Shown one piece after another: positions 1 through 9,856 of a DNA stretch of 64,000 nt. The stretch's first letter is position 1, and each line of letters starts with the position of its first letter. Source of the stretch: Bradyrhizobium sp. CCGB12. GTDB taxonomy: Bacteria > Pseudomonadota > Alphaproteobacteria > Rhizobiales > Xanthobacteraceae. The translations under genes were made by a program, and so were the position numbers. The stretch covers positions 7,068,001 through 7,132,000 of the forward strand of contig NZ_JANADO010000001.1 in assembly GCF_024199845.1 (NCBI RefSeq), given 5' to 3'. The notes under the pieces are model-generated. The model ran no database searches. It was not told the DNA's origin and saw only the letters and a program-made list of their open reading frames with translations.

Positions 1-1
1 G

Positions 2-1945
2 GCGACCGGCGTGATCAAGGCGGCGGATGCGGATGCGATCCGCGGCGGCGTCAACATGGTGATCGACAATTACGGCAAGGTCTTCGGCGGCAACGCCAGC
101 GGCGAAAGCAATGACGGCGTCGACTTCCAGGGCAATGCCGGTGGCGTCGTCCACAATCATGCCGGCGGCACCATCGAGGGCACGCGTCACGGCATCACGG
201 GCGACCAGCCGATTGCGATCAGCAATGACGCCGGCGGCAGCATCATCGGCGATGCCGGCTCCGGCATCAACATGGACACCGCGAGCACGACCACCACGAC
301 CATCCTCAACGCCGGTCTCATCACCGGGCACGCCGACGGTATCAGCGACGGCGACGGCATCGACATCGACGGCCTGATCGCGCTGACCAATTACGGCGCG
401 ATCACCACGTCGGGCCACAGCGACGGCATCCTCGCCGAGGCGATCACGATCGGCGGCGGCAGCATCACCAATTACGGCACGATCGACAGCGTCGAGCGCG
501 CCATCACGGTCGACGATTCCAATCTCGGCAACGCCTTTGCGCCGACGACGATCTATAACGAGGGCACGATCCGCGGCGGCAACGGGGAGGCGATCTCGAT
601 CACCGACACCTTCGCCGACACGCTCACCAACAAGGGCGTCATCGACGGCAGCGTCGCCCTCGGCGGCGGCGACGACACGGTAAACGACTACGTCGGCGCG
701 ACCTTCACCGCATTTATCGATGGCGGCGAGGGCACCGACACATTCAACCTGCTCGGCACCGGCTCCGGCAAGCTGGCGCATGCCTTGAATTTCGAGCTGC
801 TCGACGTGCAAGCCGGCAACTGGAGCGTCACGGATGCCGAAAGCTTCGTCGCCGGCATCACGATCGATGCCGGCGCCAGGCTCGCGATCGCGAACGGCGG
901 CTCGCTCGCGGGCGACGTCATCGACAACGGCGTCTTCGCCTCCACCCATTCCGACCTCTTCGTGTTCAACGCGACGATCTCCGGCAGCGGCGCGTTCGAC
1001 CAGGCCGGCACCGGCACCACGGTACTGAGCCAGACCAACAGCTATAGCGGCGGCACCACGCTGCATGCCGGCACGCTGGAGCTTGCGGCGCGCGGTGCCG
1101 CCGGCACCGGCGCGATCGCTTTCGAGGACGGCGCGCAGACGCTGAGGATCGACAAGGCGGCGCTCGACCACGGCCATCTCGACAACACCATCGAAGATTT
1201 TGGCGTCGGCGACACCATCGATCTCGCCGGCATCGGCAAGGCCTCCCAGGTGACGCTGTCGGCCGACAACGTCCTCACCATCACCGGCGGCAAGTCCGGC
1301 ACCATCACGCTTCAGCTCGACGCGCATGCCTATGCTTCGGGGCTGAACTTCCAGCTGTCCTCCGACGGCAATGGCGGCACCAAGATCACGGCCGTGGCCG
1401 ACAACCTGGTCGAAGGCAATGACGGCAACAATCTGCTGATCGCAAAGCTGTTCAGCCCGGTCGGCAGCTTCCTCGACGGCAAGGGCGGCAACGACATCCT
1501 GATCGGCGGCCTGCATTCCGACGTGCTCAACGGCGGCGCCGGCAACGACCTGCTCTACGCCGGCGCCGGCGCGGATCAATTCCGCTTCAATGGCACTGAC
1601 CAGGCGGCCGGCCAGCGCGCCACCGACACGGTGTTCGACCTCAACTTTGGCAAGGGCGATGCGCTGGTGTTCTACGACTACGAGGCCGGCACGTTTGCCT
1701 CATCCGGTGCGCATCCCGCGACCGTGCTCGACACCGGCGAAGGTCCTGGCTCCGGCACGGCGGTGAAGTCGATGGCGGCGCTGGTCGACCTCGTCAAGGA
1801 TTCGGCCGACGTCACCGCCCATCGCGGCGGCGCCAACGACCTCGTGATCGACATCAGCCAGAGCAACGGCAGCCACGAGACGGTCGTGCTCGATCATCAG
1901 TGGCAGGCCTACGCGCAGGCCTCGGGCGGGCATTTCTTCAGCTAG
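2..1945 (+). CDS. RTX-type secreted beta-helix protein, 5' end outside the window
   Basis: The frame is open to the left edge, so this is the C-terminal part of a longer protein. Most of it consists of imperfect repeats around the pattern ITNYGTI / IYNEGTIRGG, typical of beta-helical surface adhesins. Around 980-1085 there is a passenger-associated repeat (GSGAFDQAGTGTTVLSQTN followed by YSGGTTLHAGTLEL). Around 1470-1590 lie calcium-binding RTX nonapeptides (GGKGGNDILIGG, NGGAGNDLLYAGAGADQF). RTX repeats near the C-terminus normally mark type I secretion to the cell surface or medium; no autotransporter barrel follows before the stop. The function is probably adhesion or surface display, by inference. 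No secretion genes are visible next to it in this window. Confidence 0.85.
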   Translation, partial: ATGVIKAADADAIRGGVNMVIDNYGKVFGGNASGESNDGVDFQGNAGGVVHNHAGGTIEGTRHGITGDQPIAISNDAGGSIIGDAGSGINMDTASTTTTTILNAGLITGHADGISDGDGIDIDGLIALTNYGAITTSGHSDGILAEAITIGGGSITNYGTIDSVERAITVDDSNLGNAFAPTTIYNEGTIRGGNGEAISITDTFADTLTNKGVIDGSVALGGGDDTVNDYVGATFTAFIDGGEGTDTFNLLGTGSGKLAHALNFELLDVQAGNWSVTDAESFVAGITIDAGARLAIANGGSLAGDVIDNGVFASTHSDLFVFNATISGSGAFDQAGTGTTVLSQTNSYSGGTTLHAGTLELAARGAAGTGAIAFEDGAQTLRIDKAALDHGHLDNTIEDFGVGDTIDLAGIGKASQVTLSADNVLTITGGKSGTITLQLDAHAYASGLNFQLSSDGNGGTKITAVADNLVEGNDGNNLLIAKLFSPVGSFLDGKGGNDILIGGLHSDVLNGGAGNDLLYAGAGADQFRFNGTDQAAGQRATDTVFDLNFGKGDALVFYDYEAGTFASSGAHPATVLDTGEGPGSGTAVKSMAALVDLVKDSADVTAHRGGANDLVIDISQSNGSHETVVLDHQWQAYAQASGGHFFS

Positions 1946-1977
1946 AGCTTCCGAAAAGGATCATGCCGCGCCACGCC

Positions 1978-2775
1978 TCAGTCGAAAGCGGCCAGCGTCC
2001 TGTCTTCGCGGACCTCGAAGAAGCGGGCGGTCACGGCCTCATGTTCGGCGCCCTCGGCTTTTGTTGCCAGCATACAGGCGACATAGTCGGGACGCCTCGA
2101 GTCCGGCCGTGACATCATCGATTCGATCCAAGATGCCGACAGGATGCGGCACACCCTTCGGGAGAGCAGACGCACCCAGAAGCTGGCATCGACACGGGCA
2201 AAGCCGATTAACGCGGTATGCGAGCCCTCGGCACCGGATCGCATCAGGCAAATCGTGCTCGCATCGACGCTGAGGGCCGAGCTGGGCAACGGAAATCCGA
2301 AGTCGGGTGGTTTCGGGTAATGGCAGAGAGCCGGACGCCATTCACGGCTGCCAAATTCGAGCGCCTCCGCCGGCACGGTCCCCGCGAAGCGCGTCTTGAC
2401 CTGTGCGGCAGTCTGCTGGGGATCAACGGCATCTCTTGGATCGAGCGAAAGCTCGAACGGAAAGCTCTCTACCCTCGACACCATGAACACGCCCGAGAAG
2501 CCGTACACCGACCATGCAAACGGACGCGTGTCGACGACCTTGTCCCCGACAACGGTCACCCATTTCCGTCCATGCATGGCCGTCGACGCATTCGGTCCAT
2601 ACTTGGCTTTGGCTGCGCGATTCCAATCGTCGAGATGCGAAAGGTCCGCCTTTTGCGACGGCGCAACGGCGAAGTATCCCGTGTGCTGCGAGCGCGGGGC
2701 AGGCCAATCCGTGAGCAGGAGGCCATAGGCCACCAACCCGGAAAGCACAGCCATCACAACCAATTTCTTAAGCAC
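1978..2775 (-). CDS. Hypothetical membrane-anchored or secreted protein
   Basis: A 265-residue protein beginning with a GTG codon (GTGCTTAAG) preceded by a GAGAG ribosome-binding site. The N-terminus (LKKLVVMAVLSGLVAYGLLL) is a single hydrophobic segment, either an uncleaved anchor or a signal peptide, followed by a soluble domain with several cysteines. I do not recognise the family. It lies convergent to the RTX gene and is separated from the DUF805 gene by about 150 bases with no clear feature. Confidence 0.65.
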   Translation of the reverse strand: MLKKLVVMAVLSGLVAYGLLLTDWPAPRSQHTGYFAVAPSQKADLSHLDDWNRAAKAKYGPNASTAMHGRKWVTVVGDKVVDTRPFAWSVYGFSGVFMVSRVESFPFELSLDPRDAVDPQQTAAQVKTRFAGTVPAEALEFGSREWRPALCHYPKPPDFGFPLPSSALSVDASTICLMRSGAEGSHTALIGFARVDASFWVRLLSRRVCRILSASWIESMMSRPDSRRPDYVACMLATKAEGAEHEAVTARFFEVREDRTLAAFD

Positions 2776-2931
2776 CGGCTCTCGCCCTGTTCTGGTTCGG
2801 CGACCGCACTGTAGTCTTGCGTTTGTTAAGGAACGTCATCGAGCGCAAGCCACGGATCGTCATGTAACCATCATGTCGTGTTCGCTCGGGACCGTAGCGG
2901 ACGTCCTCTTATGGTTGCAGCTTTGTGCCTG

Positions 2932-3354
2932 CTAAGCGCTCATGCGCGGCAGCGGGTCGGAGCCGAACCGATTGTCCCCCGGTGATCCCGGAAGCACACT
3001 CAGGGTTGCCGCCACCAACAAATAAGGAATCCAATAGGGAATGCTGAGCGCCTGAGCGAGGTAGGGGACCGCGAGGATTGTGAGCGCCCACCAACCCGAG
3101 ATGTTGAAGTCGTGCAGTCGCTTCACGAGGATTGCGGCGAACGGCCACAATGAGGCGATGAGGAGACTATGGAGGATGGACCACTCGAGTGGCGGGCTGT
3201 GGTCGTAGTATCGGGGTCCTCCGTCACTGAGCTTCACCCCGATCCGCACGACGAGCATATCGATGAGGACAAGTCCAACGAGCCCCAAGCCAAATTCCTG
3301 CCGACCAATGCGGCCTTTCATGGATAGGAAATACCAGATGAAGGCTGAATACAT
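2932..3354 (-). CDS. DUF805-family small membrane protein
   Basis: A 140-residue integral membrane protein. The opening YFLSMKGRIGRQEF matches the DUF805 signature (aromatic start, GRIGRxEFW), and WPFAAILVKRLHDFNISGWW matches the conserved R-x-H-D segment after the third helix. Four hydrophobic helices are visible. I chose the ATG at 3354 because the DUF805 motif normally begins within about 15 residues of the start; the frame stays open 48 bases further upstream. DUF805 proteins have no settled function. Confidence 0.8.
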   Translation of the reverse strand: MYSAFIWYFLSMKGRIGRQEFGLGLVGLVLIDMLVVRIGVKLSDGGPRYYDHSPPLEWSILHSLLIASLWPFAAILVKRLHDFNISGWWALTILAVPYLAQALSIPYWIPYLLVAATLSVLPGSPGDNRFGSDPLPRMSA

Positions 3355-3499
3355 GCGTCCTTCACGATCCTGTTGATGGCCGTAGGAAACCCCGGACAAC
3401 ATAGGTTATTCGGCTCAACACGATCCCAATGGATATCTTAAAATTGTGCCGACGACCAAGGTGCCGCGTTGTCTGCCGTCGGTCGTTCCGAGCAACCGC

Positions 3500-4786
3500 T
3501 CACGCGCCCCGCTTCGGCCCGATCGCCTCGAAGCCGGCCTTCTGCTCGTCGCTCAAATCGGCCTCGAAATCGTCGAGCGCTTCACTGATGCCGCCGACCG
3601 CCTGCAGCATCGTCTCCAGCCGCGACTTCGCGGCCGCGAGCCGGGCCTGCGGCGTCTCCGCCGGCTTCGAGGGACAGGCGCTCAGCGTCTCCATCGTGCG
3701 CAGCGTCGTGTCCTGGAGCACGTCGAGGCGGGCGCGGGCGATCTCGTCGAGCTTGAGCGTGGAGGCGATGTCGGCGGCGGGCCATTGCTGCTGCACCAGC
3801 TGCTCATATTGGCGCTGCGCCTTCTCGTCATAGCGGGGATCATAGTCCGGCTGGCAGGCGGCAGCCGCCTGCGCGTCCTTGCGCTGGACCGCAGCCAGCG
3901 CGGCGCGACGCTCCTTGCCTAGACCATCGAGCTTTGCCTTCTGACCGTCGTCGAGCAGATCGACGAATTTCGAGAGCGGCGGCGCGACCGCGTCCGTAGC
4001 CTTGATCATGGCTTCGAGGCGCTCGCGCATCAGGCCGAGGCGCTCGGAGGCTGTCGCCGGGGCCTGCGCCGGGCAGGCGGCACGGATGGTGTCGCGCGCG
4101 GCATTCCAGGCGGATGCGATCTCGTCGAGCGCGGTGCGCTGCAATTCGTTCGGCTGCACGGCGCTGGCAATGCGTTCGACGGGCAAGCCGCCGGTATCGC
4201 TGGCATCGCAAAGCGTCTCTGCGGACGGGATGCGCCGCGCGCGCCGGCCTTGCGGCACGATGTAGGTGGCAAGCTCCGTGGCTGCGTAGGGCGCGAAGAT
4301 CGCGGCATAGATGTCGCCATAGCCATAGAGCGAGAGGCTGGTGCTGTCGCCGAAGATGACTGCGGTGGTGAGATCGTCATGCGCGAACGGCCAGAACACC
4401 GGGCCGACCCAGCCATAGCTGCCGTCGGGGTGGCGCCACCAGCCCTGCGGGCGCCGGCCGCCATGCCAGCCCGACAGCGCAGCCCGCGCCGTGAGCGCCG
4501 CACGCAGAACGTAGGGGTTGGCAGGCTGGCCGCGCTCGGCGCCGCGGGGATCCTGCGACTGCAGCGCGGCCGAGCGGTAGCGGCTTCCGCGCACCGCCAT
4601 GCGGGAATGGCGCAGGCGCGACATGCCCAGCATGTGGCCGACGGCGAAGCGCGCAACGCCGAGCGGACCGCCGCGGATTCCAAATTGCGCCTCGGCCCTC
4701 TCAGGCAGCAGCACTGCCGCAAACATCAGGGCAGCACCCGCCAGCGCCAGTCGCATGCGTCCCGACACGAAAGCTGACCTGACCAC
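3500..4786 (-). CDS. Spy/CpxP-like LTXXQ-motif secreted protein
   Basis: A 428-residue protein starting at GTG 4786, seven bases after a GGAGG site. A signal peptide (LALAGAALMFAAVLLPERAEA) precedes a basic, glycine-rich segment and a WWRHPDGSYGWVGPVFWPFA region. The C-terminal half carries two copies of a helical Spy-like unit; the LTxxQ signatures appear as LDDGQKAKLDGL and LSDEQKAGFEAIG. Spy/CpxP-type proteins are periplasmic chaperone or stress sensors; that role here is inferred from the motif only. Confidence 0.7.
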   Translation of the reverse strand: MVRSAFVSGRMRLALAGAALMFAAVLLPERAEAQFGIRGGPLGVARFAVGHMLGMSRLRHSRMAVRGSRYRSAALQSQDPRGAERGQPANPYVLRAALTARAALSGWHGGRRPQGWWRHPDGSYGWVGPVFWPFAHDDLTTAVIFGDSTSLSLYGYGDIYAAIFAPYAATELATYIVPQGRRARRIPSAETLCDASDTGGLPVERIASAVQPNELQRTALDEIASAWNAARDTIRAACPAQAPATASERLGLMRERLEAMIKATDAVAPPLSKFVDLLDDGQKAKLDGLGKERRAALAAVQRKDAQAAAACQPDYDPRYDEKAQRQYEQLVQQQWPAADIASTLKLDEIARARLDVLQDTTLRTMETLSACPSKPAETPQARLAAAKSRLETMLQAVGGISEALDDFEADLSDEQKAGFEAIGPKRGA

Positions 4787-4908
4787 CTCGGGCCTCCTCC
4801 CGGCGCCATGCGCGCACTGCGCCGCATCACAATGACGCGCGGGGGAACCGAATGTTCCGCAGAGACACAGGGCAAAGCGTCGCGGGGCCGCCGTCCGGCG
4901 CGCGCCTC

Positions 4909-5039
4909 GTCCTTCGAGACGACCGCTTCCAGCGGTCTCCTCAGGATGAGGCTAAGCCGCGTCTTTGCTTGTCGAAATGCTACCGCACCCTCCGTCCTCA
5001 TCCTGAGGGCCCGCCAAAGGCGGGCGTCTCGAAGGATGG
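4909..5039. repeat. Interspersed palindromic repeat
   Basis: Two inverted arms (about 4909-4951 and 4996-5039) share TCCTTCGAGACG near the outside and CCTCATCCTGAGG near the inside, with small GC hairpins (for example GCCCGCCAAAGGCGGGC). This is the commonest style of intergenic palindrome in Bradyrhizobium-like genomes. It fills most of the 315-base gap between the LTXXQ and LysM genes; I see no gene in the gap. Confidence 0.8.
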
Positions 5040-5101
5040 CCGCGAAGAAACGGTCTCCAATGCGATTGCCCTGATCGCGTACGGGGCAGTGAGAGATGCA
5101 G

Positions 5102-6169
5102 TCACTCCGCCTTTTGCGGCATCACGAAGGTCTGGCCGGGATAGATCAGATTGGGATTTTGGATCTTGTCGCGGTTGGCGTTGAAGATCACGGCGTAGCG
5201 GGCGCCGTCGCCATAGAGGCGCCGGCTGAGCGCCCACAGGCTGTCGCCGCGGGAGATCACGCGGCTGCCACCCGCTTCCGCAGGCGCACCACTGAGCGCG
5301 TCCGCCGGCGAAGCCGATGCAACGGTCGTTTGCGCAGGCGCCCGCGCCATGGACCTGGGCTTCGGTGTACCCGTCACGCTGGACCGAGCCGCAGGCCGGT
5401 CGGGTGCTGAGGCCAGACGCGGCGATGCCGAGGGCAAGGCGGCCACGACATCCGTCTTGTCGTCGGGCTTCTCGGCCTGCTTCGGCTCTTGCTTCGCTTC
5501 TTGCCGAGCGGCCGGTGCGGGGCGAGCCGGCGGCAGCGCGGCCTCGGCGATCGTCACCGGCATCGAGCGGCCGGATTGCGTGACGGTCCCGTCGGTCGAT
5601 CTCGCCCGCAGGGTCAGCTCATAGGACCCGGCAGGAAGCTGCGGCGGGGTCATCACGAACTGGCCCGAGGCATCGGCCACGACCGAGTCGAGCGGCTTGC
5701 CGTCGCGCAGCAGCTCGACCTTCGCACCCGGCGTGGCCCGGCCGGCGATCACCGCCGACTCGCCATGATCGTCGACGCGCGCAACGTCGAAACGGGGGCC
5801 CGCATCGGCCACAGCCGGCGGCGGCTTGACCGGCGCGAGATCGGCCAGCGCCGCGACCTGCTTCTGCGTCTCGGCCAGCGCGTCCGCCTTCGGCTGGGGC
5901 GCCGGTGTCGGCGATGCGGCTGATGCCGGCGGCGCGCTGGCAGCAAGCTTTTGCTCTTCCGGCTTGGGCTCAAGCTTGGGCTCAGGCTTGGTTTCGAGCT
6001 TGGGCTCGACCTTGGCTTCGGCCTTGACCTCCGGCTTGGCGGCGGCGGCGATCTCGGTCTTCGTGCCCGACGGCAGCAGGCGGCGCAGCTCGGTGGGGCC
6101 GATCACCATCACGGTGCCGACCAACGCGAGCAGACAGAGTGCAATGAAGACCTTGGACGCGGTGGTCAT
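5102..6169 (-). CDS. LysM-domain envelope protein
   Basis: A 355-residue protein with an N-terminal membrane segment (SKVFIALCLLALVGTVMVIG), a low-complexity Ala/Pro/Lys/Glu linker, a carboxypeptidase-regulatory or Ig-like fold (VAGRATPGAKVELLRDGKPL ... SYELTLRARS), another Pro/Ala linker, and a C-terminal LysM domain (SRVISRGDSLWALSRRLYGD ... ILNPNLIYPGQTFVMP in near form). LysM binds peptidoglycan, so the protein probably sits in the periplasm, anchored to the inner membrane. I chose ATG 6169 because it directly precedes the membrane segment; the frame extends 38 codons upstream without a hydrophobic leader. Confidence 0.85.
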   Translation of the reverse strand: MTTASKVFIALCLLALVGTVMVIGPTELRRLLPSGTKTEIAAAAKPEVKAEAKVEPKLETKPEPKLEPKPEEQKLAASAPPASAASPTPAPQPKADALAETQKQVAALADLAPVKPPPAVADAGPRFDVARVDDHGESAVIAGRATPGAKVELLRDGKPLDSVVADASGQFVMTPPQLPAGSYELTLRARSTDGTVTQSGRSMPVTIAEAALPPARPAPAARQEAKQEPKQAEKPDDKTDVVAALPSASPRLASAPDRPAARSSVTGTPKPRSMARAPAQTTVASASPADALSGAPAEAGGSRVISRGDSLWALSRRLYGDGARYAVIFNANRDKIQNPNLIYPGQTFVMPQKAE

Positions 6170-6364
6170 AGGAAAAGAAACCTTAATCAGAACCTCGGCT
6201 CGCAAATCAGCCGAGGGCGGCAAATTGCGCCGATTTGGCTGCGGCAGCAAGACGATCGTTGGGATGATTCGCCTGTCTTGCAAGGCCCGGGATGAACCGG
6301 CGCGGCCCCCCTGGCGTCAAATGAATGAGACCGCATCGCGGCCATTTTTTAGGGATTTTCCCCC

Positions 6365-7054
6365 GTGAACGCATTTTGCCGCCCTGCACCCTGGCTGGCG
6401 CTTGCCCTGATGGTCGCGTCTCCGGCGCTGGCTGCCTCCGGCCCGCCGCCGGACTTCGTCCTCACCGACGATGCCGATCTCGCCTTCGCCTCGCCCGACA
6501 AAGCCACCAGGCTCGAGCAGTATATGAAGGAGGGCGAGGATTTCGACGTCAAATGGCAGGTCTGGGCGCGGCACGGCGGAGAGATGACCGAGCTGAAGCC
6601 CGAGCAGGGCTATCCAGCCGGCTTCCGTTTCACCAGCGACTCGCAATGGCTGGTCCGGATGCAGAAGACCGGCTCCGGCGAGCAAGACCTCCACCTCTAT
6701 CGTGTCGTGAACGGTACTTTCACGAATGCGACGAAGACGTCGCTGAGCGACCTCGCCTGGGCCTATTTCCACAGCCGCACCGACACGCGGAAGATGAAGC
6801 TCGACTACCACATCTCGGCCAACCTCGTGAAAGGCACGGAGGAAGCCTATCGCGGGCTCGGCGTGAAATGGCCCGACAACCGTTACCTCGTGATCTCGCT
6901 GTCGGGCGAAATGGACAAGCATCCGAAGAACGTCGCGGTGAAGGGCCTCGCCGACTGGCGCTGCCGCTATGACCTCAAGACCGGGACCTTCGACGTGCCG
7001 GCGATGTTCGCCAAGGCGAATGCGGAAGCCTTGCGGTGGGAGATCCGTCGGTGA
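6365..7054 (+). CDS. Hypothetical secreted protein
   Basis: A 229-residue protein starting with GTG after a C-rich leader. It has a clear signal peptide (PWLALALMVASPALAAS) and a soluble domain with the conserved-looking segment GYPAGFRFTSDSQWLVRMQK. I do not recognise the family. It is divergent from the LysM gene across about 195 bases. Confidence 0.65.
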   Translation: MNAFCRPAPWLALALMVASPALAASGPPPDFVLTDDADLAFASPDKATRLEQYMKEGEDFDVKWQVWARHGGEMTELKPEQGYPAGFRFTSDSQWLVRMQKTGSGEQDLHLYRVVNGTFTNATKTSLSDLAWAYFHSRTDTRKMKLDYHISANLVKGTEEAYRGLGVKWPDNRYLVISLSGEMDKHPKNVAVKGLADWRCRYDLKTGTFDVPAMFAKANAEALRWEIRR

Positions 7055-7192
7055 GACCGGCGAGGCCTCAGCAAAAGACGCATCTCAGGAAACCAACCCC
7101 CTGATTTCCCTCCGATTCATATTTTCCTAACCTTCGCTGGTAACGAGGTCTTGTCGGTTTTGCCGCATCTTGCATCCCACGGGAGGGGCTGC

Positions 7193-9856
7193 ATGGGCAC
7201 ATCGATCCGATGGACCGCACGGATGCGCGCGTTGCTGCGCCGCTGGCGGGGGGCACCGCTGACATGGCTGATCGTCGGCGGCTTCGTGCTGATGGCCGCG
7301 ACCGCGGTCGGCACCGGGCTCACCGTCGACCGCTTCCGGCAAAATGCGATCGAGAGCGGCCGCGACAGCCTGGAAAGCTCCGTCCGGCTGCTGGCCCGGC
7401 ATTTCGACCGCGAGTTCGAGGACTTTGCGGTGCTCCAGAAGAGCATCATCGCGGAGCTCGAAAGCCATGGCGTCGAATCCGCCGCGGTCTTCCGCAGCGA
7501 GATGGGCACGCTCGCCATGCACGAGGTGCTGCGCGCAAAGGCCAGCGGCTGGTCCGACGTCGCGGGTGCCAACGTGTTCGATTCGAACGGCATCCTGATC
7601 AACTCGTCGCGGCGCTGGCCGGTCGCCGACATCTCCGTGGCCGACCGTGGCTATTTCAATCGCCTCAAGAACGATCCGGCCGCACAGGAAGAGGTCGAGG
7701 TGGTACGGGGCCGGCTCGGCAGCGGGCCGGCGATCGTGTTCGCGCGGCGCGTGTCCGGCCCGCATGGCGAATTCCTTGGACTCGTCTCGCGCGCGATTGC
7801 GCCGGAGCAGCTCGAATCCTTCTTCGCCTCGACCGGGCTCGGCGAGGAATCCTCGATCGCGATGCACCACCAGAACGGCCAGCTGCTCGCGCGCATCCCG
7901 CATGTCGATGACATGATCGGGCAGAACTTTCGCAAGGGCACGCCGGCGCAAATGGCGGTGTTCGAGCGCACCTTCGTCACCACCCAGCTCGCAAGCCCGA
8001 TCGACGGCAAGGACCGCATCGTCGCCTCGCGCCTTCTCACCGGCGAGCCGCTGGTGGTGGTCGCGACCAAGTCGCTGGATGCGACGCTCGCCACCTGGCG
8101 CACCCAGACGAAGTTCTTCGTCACCGTCGCCGTGCTGTCGATCGGCCTGCTCGTGCTCACGCTCTCTCTGATCTTCCGCCAGGTCACGCGCCGGCTCTCG
8201 CTGGAGAAGCAGCGGCTCGACACTGCCATGAACACCATGACGCAGGGCCTGCTGATGTTCGATCAGGACGAGCGGCTGATCGTTTGCAACCGGCGCTACA
8301 TCGAGATGTACCGGCTCTCCGCCGACATCGTGAAACCCGGGGCCTATTTCCGCGACGTGATCCAGCATCGCCACGACACCGGCTCGTTCGAAGGCGACGT
8401 CGAATCCTATTGCGACGACATCCTGAGCAATGTCGGGCGCACCCAGAGCGCCATCGTCGAGACCGCCGACGGCCGGCTGATCGAGATCAAGAACCATCCC
8501 GGTGCCGCAGGCGGCTGGCTCGCAACCCATGACGACGTCACCGAGCGCATTCGGGCAGACGAGCGCATCGCGCATATGGCGCACTACGACGCGCTGACCG
8601 ACCTGCCCAACCGCGTGATGATGCGCGGTCATCTGGAGCGCCGCGTCGCCGAGCTCAGCCAGGGCAAGCCGTTCGCTATCCTCTATATCGACGTCGACGA
8701 GTTCAAGGGCGTCAACGATTCGCTGGGACACGAGGTCGGCGACGAGCTGTTGCGCCAGGTCGCGAACCGACTGCGGGCCTGCGTCAGCGGCAACGACCTC
8801 GTCGCGCGGCTCGGGGGCGACGAATTCGCCATCGTCAAGGCCGGCACGAACGACCCAGCTGAGCTGACGGCGATGGCGGAAGCGATCCTTGGGGCGTTGC
8901 GCATGCCCGTGAGCTGCAAAGGCCAGGAGATCCCGACCGATGCCAGCATCGGCATCGCAATCGCGCCCGACCATGGCGACAATATCGACGATCTGCTCAA
9001 GCGCGCCGATCTTGCGATGTATGCGGCGAAGTCGGAAGGGCGCCGCACCTTCCGCATCTTCTCGCCCGAATACGACGCCAAGGCGCGGCAGCGGCGGCAG
9101 CTCGAGCTCGATTTGCGCCAGGCGCTCGCGCACGGCGAGTTCGAGGTGCACTACCAGCCGCTGGTCGACCTCGCGGCCAATGTCGTCACCGGCTGCGAGG
9201 CGCTGCTGCGCTGGCGCCACCCGGAGCGCGGCATGGTCTCGCCCGCGGATTTCATCCCGATCGCCGAAGAGATCGGGCTGATCGGCGAGATCGGCGAGTG
9301 GGTGCTGAAGCAGGCCTGCCTCGAGGCTGCGAGCTGGCCCGGCCAGATCCACGTCGCGGTCAACGTCTCGCCGGTCCAGTTCAGCTCGCGAACGCTGGCG
9401 CTCAAGGTCGCCGCCGCGCTCGCGGAGTCCGGCCTTGCCCCGGGACGGCTCGAGCTCGAGATCACCGAAACCGTGCTGATCCGCGACGACGCGGAGGCGT
9501 TGACGATCCTGCAGCAGTTGCGCGCGCTTGGCGTGCGCATCGCGCTCGACGATTTCGGCACCGGCTACTCCTCGCTGAGCTATCTGCACCGTTTCCCGTT
9601 CGACAAGATCAAGATCGACCGCAGCTTCATCAGCGACATCGGCGAGCCCGAGGATTCCTCTCCGATCGTGCAGGCCGTGGTGCACATGGCTGCCGCCCGC
9701 CGCATGGCGACGACGGCCGAAGGCGTCGAGACCGAAGCTCAGCGCGAGGTGCTGCGCCAGCTCGGATGCAGCCAGATGCAGGGCTGGCTGTTCAGCCCGG
9801 CTGTGCCCGCGGCGAAGCTGAAGCAGCTTTTGTCGGCGCAGGCGGCGGCGGCTTAG
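7193..9856 (+). CDS. Membrane sensor diguanylate cyclase/phosphodiesterase (Cache-PAS-GGDEF-EAL)
   Basis: An 887-residue protein. The start at ATG 7193 follows the strong site GGGAGGGG; the frame opens 42 bases earlier at a TTG. Order: a membrane helix (about 25-45), a periplasmic Cache-type sensor, a second helix (FFVTVAVLSIGLLVLTLSLI), a PAS domain (MTQGLLMFDQDERLIVCN), GGDEF and EAL. The cyclase motif RLGGDEF is intact, while the inhibitory RxxD site is not evident: the residue three before the D in SGND is S. The EAL motifs are intact (CEALLRW, ITETVLI, DDFGTGYSSLSYL, KIKIDRSFI). It should make and/or degrade cyclic di-GMP in response to an extracellular ligand. Confidence 0.92.
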   Translation: MGTSIRWTARMRALLRRWRGAPLTWLIVGGFVLMAATAVGTGLTVDRFRQNAIESGRDSLESSVRLLARHFDREFEDFAVLQKSIIAELESHGVESAAVFRSEMGTLAMHEVLRAKASGWSDVAGANVFDSNGILINSSRRWPVADISVADRGYFNRLKNDPAAQEEVEVVRGRLGSGPAIVFARRVSGPHGEFLGLVSRAIAPEQLESFFASTGLGEESSIAMHHQNGQLLARIPHVDDMIGQNFRKGTPAQMAVFERTFVTTQLASPIDGKDRIVASRLLTGEPLVVVATKSLDATLATWRTQTKFFVTVAVLSIGLLVLTLSLIFRQVTRRLSLEKQRLDTAMNTMTQGLLMFDQDERLIVCNRRYIEMYRLSADIVKPGAYFRDVIQHRHDTGSFEGDVESYCDDILSNVGRTQSAIVETADGRLIEIKNHPGAAGGWLATHDDVTERIRADERIAHMAHYDALTDLPNRVMMRGHLERRVAELSQGKPFAILYIDVDEFKGVNDSLGHEVGDELLRQVANRLRACVSGNDLVARLGGDEFAIVKAGTNDPAELTAMAEAILGALRMPVSCKGQEIPTDASIGIAIAPDHGDNIDDLLKRADLAMYAAKSEGRRTFRIFSPEYDAKARQRRQLELDLRQALAHGEFEVHYQPLVDLAANVVTGCEALLRWRHPERGMVSPADFIPIAEEIGLIGEIGEWVLKQACLEAASWPGQIHVAVNVSPVQFSSRTLALKVAAALAESGLAPGRLELEITETVLIRDDAEALTILQQLRALGVRIALDDFGTGYSSLSYLHRFPFDKIKIDRSFISDIGEPEDSSPIVQAVVHMAAARRMATTAEGVETEAQREVLRQLGCSQMQGWLFSPAVPAAKLKQLLSAQAAAA

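Noticed and set aside
3429-3922. Overlapping plus-strand frames of 130-160 codons
   Set aside because: They lie antisense to the LTXXQ gene, with Arg/Ser-rich translations and no start signals.
7127-9685. 852-codon open frame on the minus strand
   Set aside because: It runs opposite the GGDEF-EAL gene, whose domains and ribosome-binding site are clear. The antisense translation is rich in Asp, Arg, Glu, Leu and His with no domain, as expected for the mirror of a GC-rich gene.
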